Source: Candidatus Fermentibacteraceae bacterium (lineage in GTDB: Bacteria > Fermentibacterota > Fermentibacteria > Fermentibacterales > JCC-6). From it: a DNA stretch of 44,675 bases. The notes beneath the pieces are model-generated. The model ran no database searches. It was not told where the DNA came from and was given only the letters and a program-made list of their open reading frames with translations. Positions 41,707-44,675 of the stretch are shown in pieces. Made by a program: the position numbers and the translations under genes. The stretch lies in assembly GCA_016744855.1 (NCBI GenBank), contig JADGDO010000001.1, forward strand, positions 328,811-373,485. The letters are read 5' to 3'. The stretch's first letter is position 1; every line of letters starts with the position of its first letter.

Positions 41707-42039
41707 ATGGATAAATTGCACATACTCTGGACCAGCAGTGACAAAGATACATTCAAAAACATGATTTCTATGTATTCTATTAACTCTTTAAAAAATAACT
41801 GGTGGGATGAAGTGAATGTAATCATTTGGGGTGGTTCTACAAAACTAGCCGGTGAAGATACAGAAGTTCAGGTAGAAATTATAAAAATGCTAAGCACCGG
41901 CATTACCATTGAAGCCTGCAAGGCGTGCGCAGATAAATATCAACTTTCCAACACATTAAAAGACCTTGGGGTTGATGTCAAATATATGAGCAAGTTAACC
42001 GGCATAATAAAAGGTGATGAAAAACTCATAACCATATAA
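41707..42039 (+). CDS. DsrE-like small protein
   Basis: 110 residues. VNVIIWGGSTKLAGEDTEV, IEACKACADKYQ and LGVDVKYMSKLTG match the DsrE/DsrF-like fold, in which a cysteine may carry sulfur; two Cys (CKAC) are present. Members act in sulfur transfer, but many stand-alone ones are uncharacterised. TGGAGATACTCAA precedes the ATG. It lies 59 bases after the TetR gene in the same direction. Confidence 0.82.
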   Translation: MDKLHILWTSSDKDTFKNMISMYSINSLKNNWWDEVNVIIWGGSTKLAGEDTEVQVEIIKMLSTGITIEACKACADKYQLSNTLKDLGVDVKYMSKLTGIIKGDEKLITI

Positions 42040-42069
42040 AGCTGATTAGTCACAGTAAAAGGATATACA

Positions 42070-42504
42070 ATGAATAGCAAACTTCGATTATATGATTTTG
42101 TGGTCATCACTTTGCTTACTAGCATATGGGTGAATATTTCTGAACTGGCCAGGTATCTGCCATATGTTAGACCAGAAATGATGGATTACCTCTCCTCTAT
42201 TCCCCATATGGGTGAAATGAACCTGCAGGTCCTTTTAGTGTGGGGCTTTTTCGATACCCTGCTCACAGCTTTGTATGTGTTTTCGTTCTGGCTCTGCGCT
42301 CAGGCTTTCGGAAACAGCTTCAAAGCTGTACTAATAAGCGGTGTATTTTCATGGCTCTTTTTCTTTGTCCTCTTCTGGATTGGCTCTGCAAACATGTTCG
42401 TTGCCAGATGGAGCAATGTCCTAATAGTTCTACCTCTTGCTTTACTGGAAACCATTGTTGCTTCATACATTGCATCAATATTGTACCGGAGGAGAAGCGA
42501 ATGA
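42070..42504 (+). CDS. Four-helix integral membrane protein, unknown function
   Basis: 144 residues with four hydrophobic segments: about 8-26, 52-80, 84-106 and 114-138 (LLVWGFFDTLLTALYVFSFW, VLISGVFSWLFFFVLFW, VLIVLPLALLETIVASYIA). The C-terminus is basic (YRRRSE), likely cytoplasmic. No family recognised. It is 30 bases after the DsrE-like gene and overlaps the lipoprotein start (ATGA), so it belongs to the TetR-controlled unit. Confidence 0.75.
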   Translation: MNSKLRLYDFVVITLLTSIWVNISELARYLPYVRPEMMDYLSSIPHMGEMNLQVLLVWGFFDTLLTALYVFSFWLCAQAFGNSFKAVLISGVFSWLFFFVLFWIGSANMFVARWSNVLIVLPLALLETIVASYIASILYRRRSE

Positions 42505-43619
42505 CTCAAAAACTAGTAAATTCTACAATTACTTTAGTGCTGTCTCTAATGGTTCTAGTTACAGGTTGCAGAAACTCTGATGTAGAAGTTCCTCATACCG
42601 TAAATCTTCTGGGAGCCGAAACACGTATATCCAGTCCTGAAAGAATATTAGTATGCTCGGACACTCTCTCTACTGACCTAGCGTCTGATTTCGGAGTGCT
42701 ATTGCTGAATGACATTGCAGCTTCCAGCACAGGTGAACTAGCAATTCTTGACGGAGCCAGTTCTACTGTAACTCTTATTGATTCTGAAGGAGTTATTTCT
42801 ACAACAGGTGGCTCCGGACAGGGACCCGGTGAGTTTCAGCAACCAATATCTGTAGCACTTTCTGATGAAGGTATTATCGCTGTCTCCGACTTAATGGCAG
42901 GAACAGTTAGAATTTACCAACCGCATTTTGAATCATACCAGGATGTCAATGGCTTTTTTATGGCAAACCCAGGAGTTATGTACATAACCGGTGACAGCAG
43001 CTTTACAGCAATGCGAGTTTATTTCAGAACAGATAATGATGAGACTGTAATCGGACACCAAACTGCTCTCTGGGTCGGTAATGACTCAGATCCGGTCCAT
43101 GTATACACTGAAAACATGAGATCTTTTGACCTGAGTGATTTCGGTGCCTCTGTTATTGCTCCCTATCCTATGACAACCAACTCTGAAGGAGTAGTTTTCG
43201 TTGCAGACGTTTCCACAGAAAAATACATACTATCTTCATACAACTCTCAGGGTGACATTCTCTGGATTTCGGAATTGCCTTTCCAACCCTTAGAGAAGAC
43301 CGAAGAAGAAATTAACTTTGAAGAAGACCTAGTTATAAGGAGAATGCAGCAGAGTCCTCACCAAGTTAACTACGTAGCCGATCCGTATCATTTCGCTGTT
43401 GTTTCACTGGCCCTTGGGCCGGAAGAAAGGCTCTGGGTTGAAAGACCCGGCTACGGAAATACACATTTCGATATTTTTGAACCAGCAACTGGTGAATACC
43501 TTTTTTCAGCTTCTGCTGAAGGAGAGTTCGATATACTTAAAGTCACTCCTGGCGGAATTTTTGCAGTTCCTTCAGGAATGTATCAGAGCTTGTTACTCCT
43601 GAATCTTTCCGGAACATGA
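42501..43619 (+). CDS. 6-bladed beta-propeller lipoprotein
   Basis: 372 residues from ATG 42501, chosen for the GGAGG site and for the lipobox SLMVLVTGC (Cys23); the frame is open further upstream, inside the previous gene, but that part is not coding. The body has propeller repeats: LAILDGASSTVTLIDSEG, the signature GGSGQGPGEFQ, GIIAVSDLMAGTVRIY. It is a distant paralogue of the lipoprotein at 988-2079. Overlaps the membrane protein gene by 4 bases. Outer-membrane or periplasmic; ligand unknown. Confidence 0.82.
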   Translation: MTQKLVNSTITLVLSLMVLVTGCRNSDVEVPHTVNLLGAETRISSPERILVCSDTLSTDLASDFGVLLLNDIAASSTGELAILDGASSTVTLIDSEGVISTTGGSGQGPGEFQQPISVALSDEGIIAVSDLMAGTVRIYQPHFESYQDVNGFFMANPGVMYITGDSSFTAMRVYFRTDNDETVIGHQTALWVGNDSDPVHVYTENMRSFDLSDFGASVIAPYPMTTNSEGVVFVADVSTEKYILSSYNSQGDILWISELPFQPLEKTEEEINFEEDLVIRRMQQSPHQVNYVADPYHFAVVSLALGPEERLWVERPGYGNTHFDIFEPATGEYLFSASAEGEFDILKVTPGGIFAVPSGMYQSLLLLNLSGT

Positions 43620-43707
43620 TAGGTTAAAAAGTAACCGATGAACGATCAGTCCAGTTTCAGCAACTGTTAATCTTCCTGCGAACAATTCTGTAAACCTTAC
43701 ATCAAAA

Positions 43708-43872
43708 TCAATAATAAGGTCTCTGGACTGAGAATTCATTCAATAGCATAAAATTACACCTTTTGGAATCGATTTGAAGCATCTTTGCTTTCTCGACTAA
43801 CTGCGTGAATTCTACCTCGGATCTTTTAAGAGGAAGTAGTAGCACTATTTGCTCAAGGTTCTCTAATGCCAT
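43708..43872 (-). pseudogene. Truncated second copy of the HEPN-like gene
   Basis: ATG 43872 again lies inside the end of the MNT copy (20-base overlap). MALENLEQIVLLLPLKRSEV... matches the first copy (MTLENLEKIKLLLPLEKSET...) for about 36 codons, then sequence similarity is lost and a stop follows at 43708. The HEPN core is therefore missing. Confidence 0.7.
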
Positions 43873-44475
43873 GCTCAGAACCTTTCAGAAATATCTTTGG
43901 TTGATTAAGTACTCTTGCTACAAATGGATTCTCATCCTCAACCTTACTCTTCCATTCATTACTTGTTATAATCTTAACATTAATGACTCTTTTAACTCCT
44001 GATTCTACAGGTTGTATTGCATTTAGTATATCTGTATATCGTAGTTCTTCCCCGATGATCATGATATCAATATCGCTAGATGCATTATCAGTTCCTCTCG
44101 CAATAGAACCGTAGATAAACGCTGAGTAGATTGAGTTCATATAGGGAGTCAACGCCGACTATAGTGGGATAGTTAAAGCAACAGTTTTTATCACAATACC
44201 ATATATCTCTTGAAATACAGGGGATTCAGAATTTGCCTGGTAAAACTTTGTTCTACCGATCAATTTTTCATTTACTAAACCACTTTTTGCCAGCCTAACA
44301 ATTATGCGATGTACAGCCCCTACACCTGAATTTACCAGGCAAAGTATTCTGACATTTGGAACGTTCTATTCGGTTGCCCAAATAGAAGAGCCAAAACCTT
44401 CAATTACACTTCTGAGAAAAGACTCTGAGCTATCCCCATTGATGGATAGTCGGTCTTAGTGGTTTTTGTAAACAT
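43853..44475 (-). pseudogene. Decayed second copy of the wHTH-MNT gene
   Basis: From ATG 44475 (GGAAGGAG upstream): TKTDYPSMGIAQSLFSEV then a stop where the first copy has Gln, then LKVLALLFGQPNRTFQMSE, a 1-base deletion, then a second in-frame stop (TAG after LTIPL). The last 99 codons (43853-44152) are open and keep the nucleotidyltransferase motif YGSIARGTDNASSDIDI and the same end (GIREP). A full-length protein is not possible; a truncated MNT-only product might be made. Confidence 0.85.
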
Positions 44476-44485
44476 ATTACTCCTT

Positions 44486-44526
44486 CCCATATTGGGTAGA
44501 ATACCACCCATTTTGGGAATATGCAG
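44486..44526 (-). promoter_or_regulatory. Promoter and paired operator of the decayed MNT copy
   Basis: CTGCAT (44521-44526), 17 bases, TATTCT (44498-44503) on the minus strand. CCCnnnnnGGG dyads at 44486-44496 and 44507-44517, centres 21 bp apart, exactly as upstream of the first copy. Confidence 0.55.
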
Positions 44527-44598
44527 GTGATCCATATATTTGGATATTTAATCGATGATAGATTGAGATTCAGGATATAATTTTAAATACTTAAATAC

Positions 44599-44674
44599 TG
44601 GTATCCCCGCCGGGATTTGAACCCAGGCTTCCGGCTTCGGAGGCCGGCACTCTATCCAACTGAGCTACGGGGAC
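44599..44674 (-). tRNA. tRNA-Arg (anticodon CCG)
   Basis: Complete cloverleaf on the minus strand: acceptor GTCCCCG / CGGGGAT, D-arm GCTC-AGTTGGATA-GAGT, anticodon arm CCGGC-CTCCGAA-GCCGG (anticodon CCG, reads CGG), T-arm CTGGG-TTCAAAT-CCCGG, discriminator A and encoded CCA (44599-44601). It ends one base before the window edge. Confidence 0.95.
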
Positions 44675-44675
44675 A

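Noticed and set aside
43622-43636. GGTTA/TAACC hairpin after the propeller lipoprotein as terminator
   Set aside because: Only a 5-bp weak stem and no T-run.

Overview
Organism and style. The window (44,675 bp, moderately AT-rich) looks like a chromosomal piece of a Gram-negative, probably anaerobic member of the FCB-type candidate phyla (a Fermentibacteria/Aegiribacteria-like or Cloacimonetes/Latescibacteria-like bacterium). This is inferred from gene style: many lipoproteins and exported proteins with C-terminal FlgD-like/type-A-sorting-like tails, secreted C25, C10 and M28 peptidases, FG-GAP, RCC1 and beta-propeller surface proteins, an oxygen-independent (radical SAM) sulfatase maturase, and consistent GGAGG ribosome-binding sites. 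No rRNA or phylogenetic marker is present, so the assignment is tentative.

Layout. 1-16 kb is ordinary: a 5'-truncated cysteine desulfurase-like gene, a TfoX-N/propeller lipoprotein pair, C25 and C10 peptidases, a PAS hybrid histidine kinase, an exported protein of unknown function, oleate hydratase, two methyltransferases, a membrane sensor-like protein and an M28 peptidase. 16.6-24.2 kb is a carbohydrate block: a GHMP sugar kinase and a nucleotidyltransferase (+) meet, end to end, a minus-strand operon of Cys-type sulfatase, GH36-like alpha-galactosidase, GH4 glycosidase and anaerobic sulfatase maturase. This suggests cytoplasmic desulfation and hydrolysis of a sulfated (alpha-galactoside-like) oligosaccharide.

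24.5-41 kb is accessory and unusual. A dispersed element of about 160 bp, always in the same orientation, occurs seven times complete (R3-R9) and three times partial (R1, R2, R10). From R2 to R9, exactly one gene or operon lies between each pair of successive copies: a SUMF1-type lipoprotein whose 3' end looks like the variable region of a diversity-generating retroelement, a propeller lipoprotein, an RCC1 protein, a wHTH-MNT/HEPN module, an FG-GAP protein, a carboxypeptidase-regulatory-domain protein, and an AbiEi/AbiEii toxin-antitoxin pair. An IS3 transposase remnant is fused to R2.

41-44.7 kb holds a TetR-DsrE-membrane protein-lipoprotein operon behind a consensus promoter with a palindromic operator, a decaying second copy of the MNT/HEPN module that still keeps the paired operator of the first, and a tRNA-Arg(CCG) at the right edge.

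The strongest leads are the putative retroelement variable region (no reverse transcriptase or template repeat in the window), the one-gene-per-repeat array, and the MNT/HEPN operator architecture conserved between an almost intact and a decayed copy.
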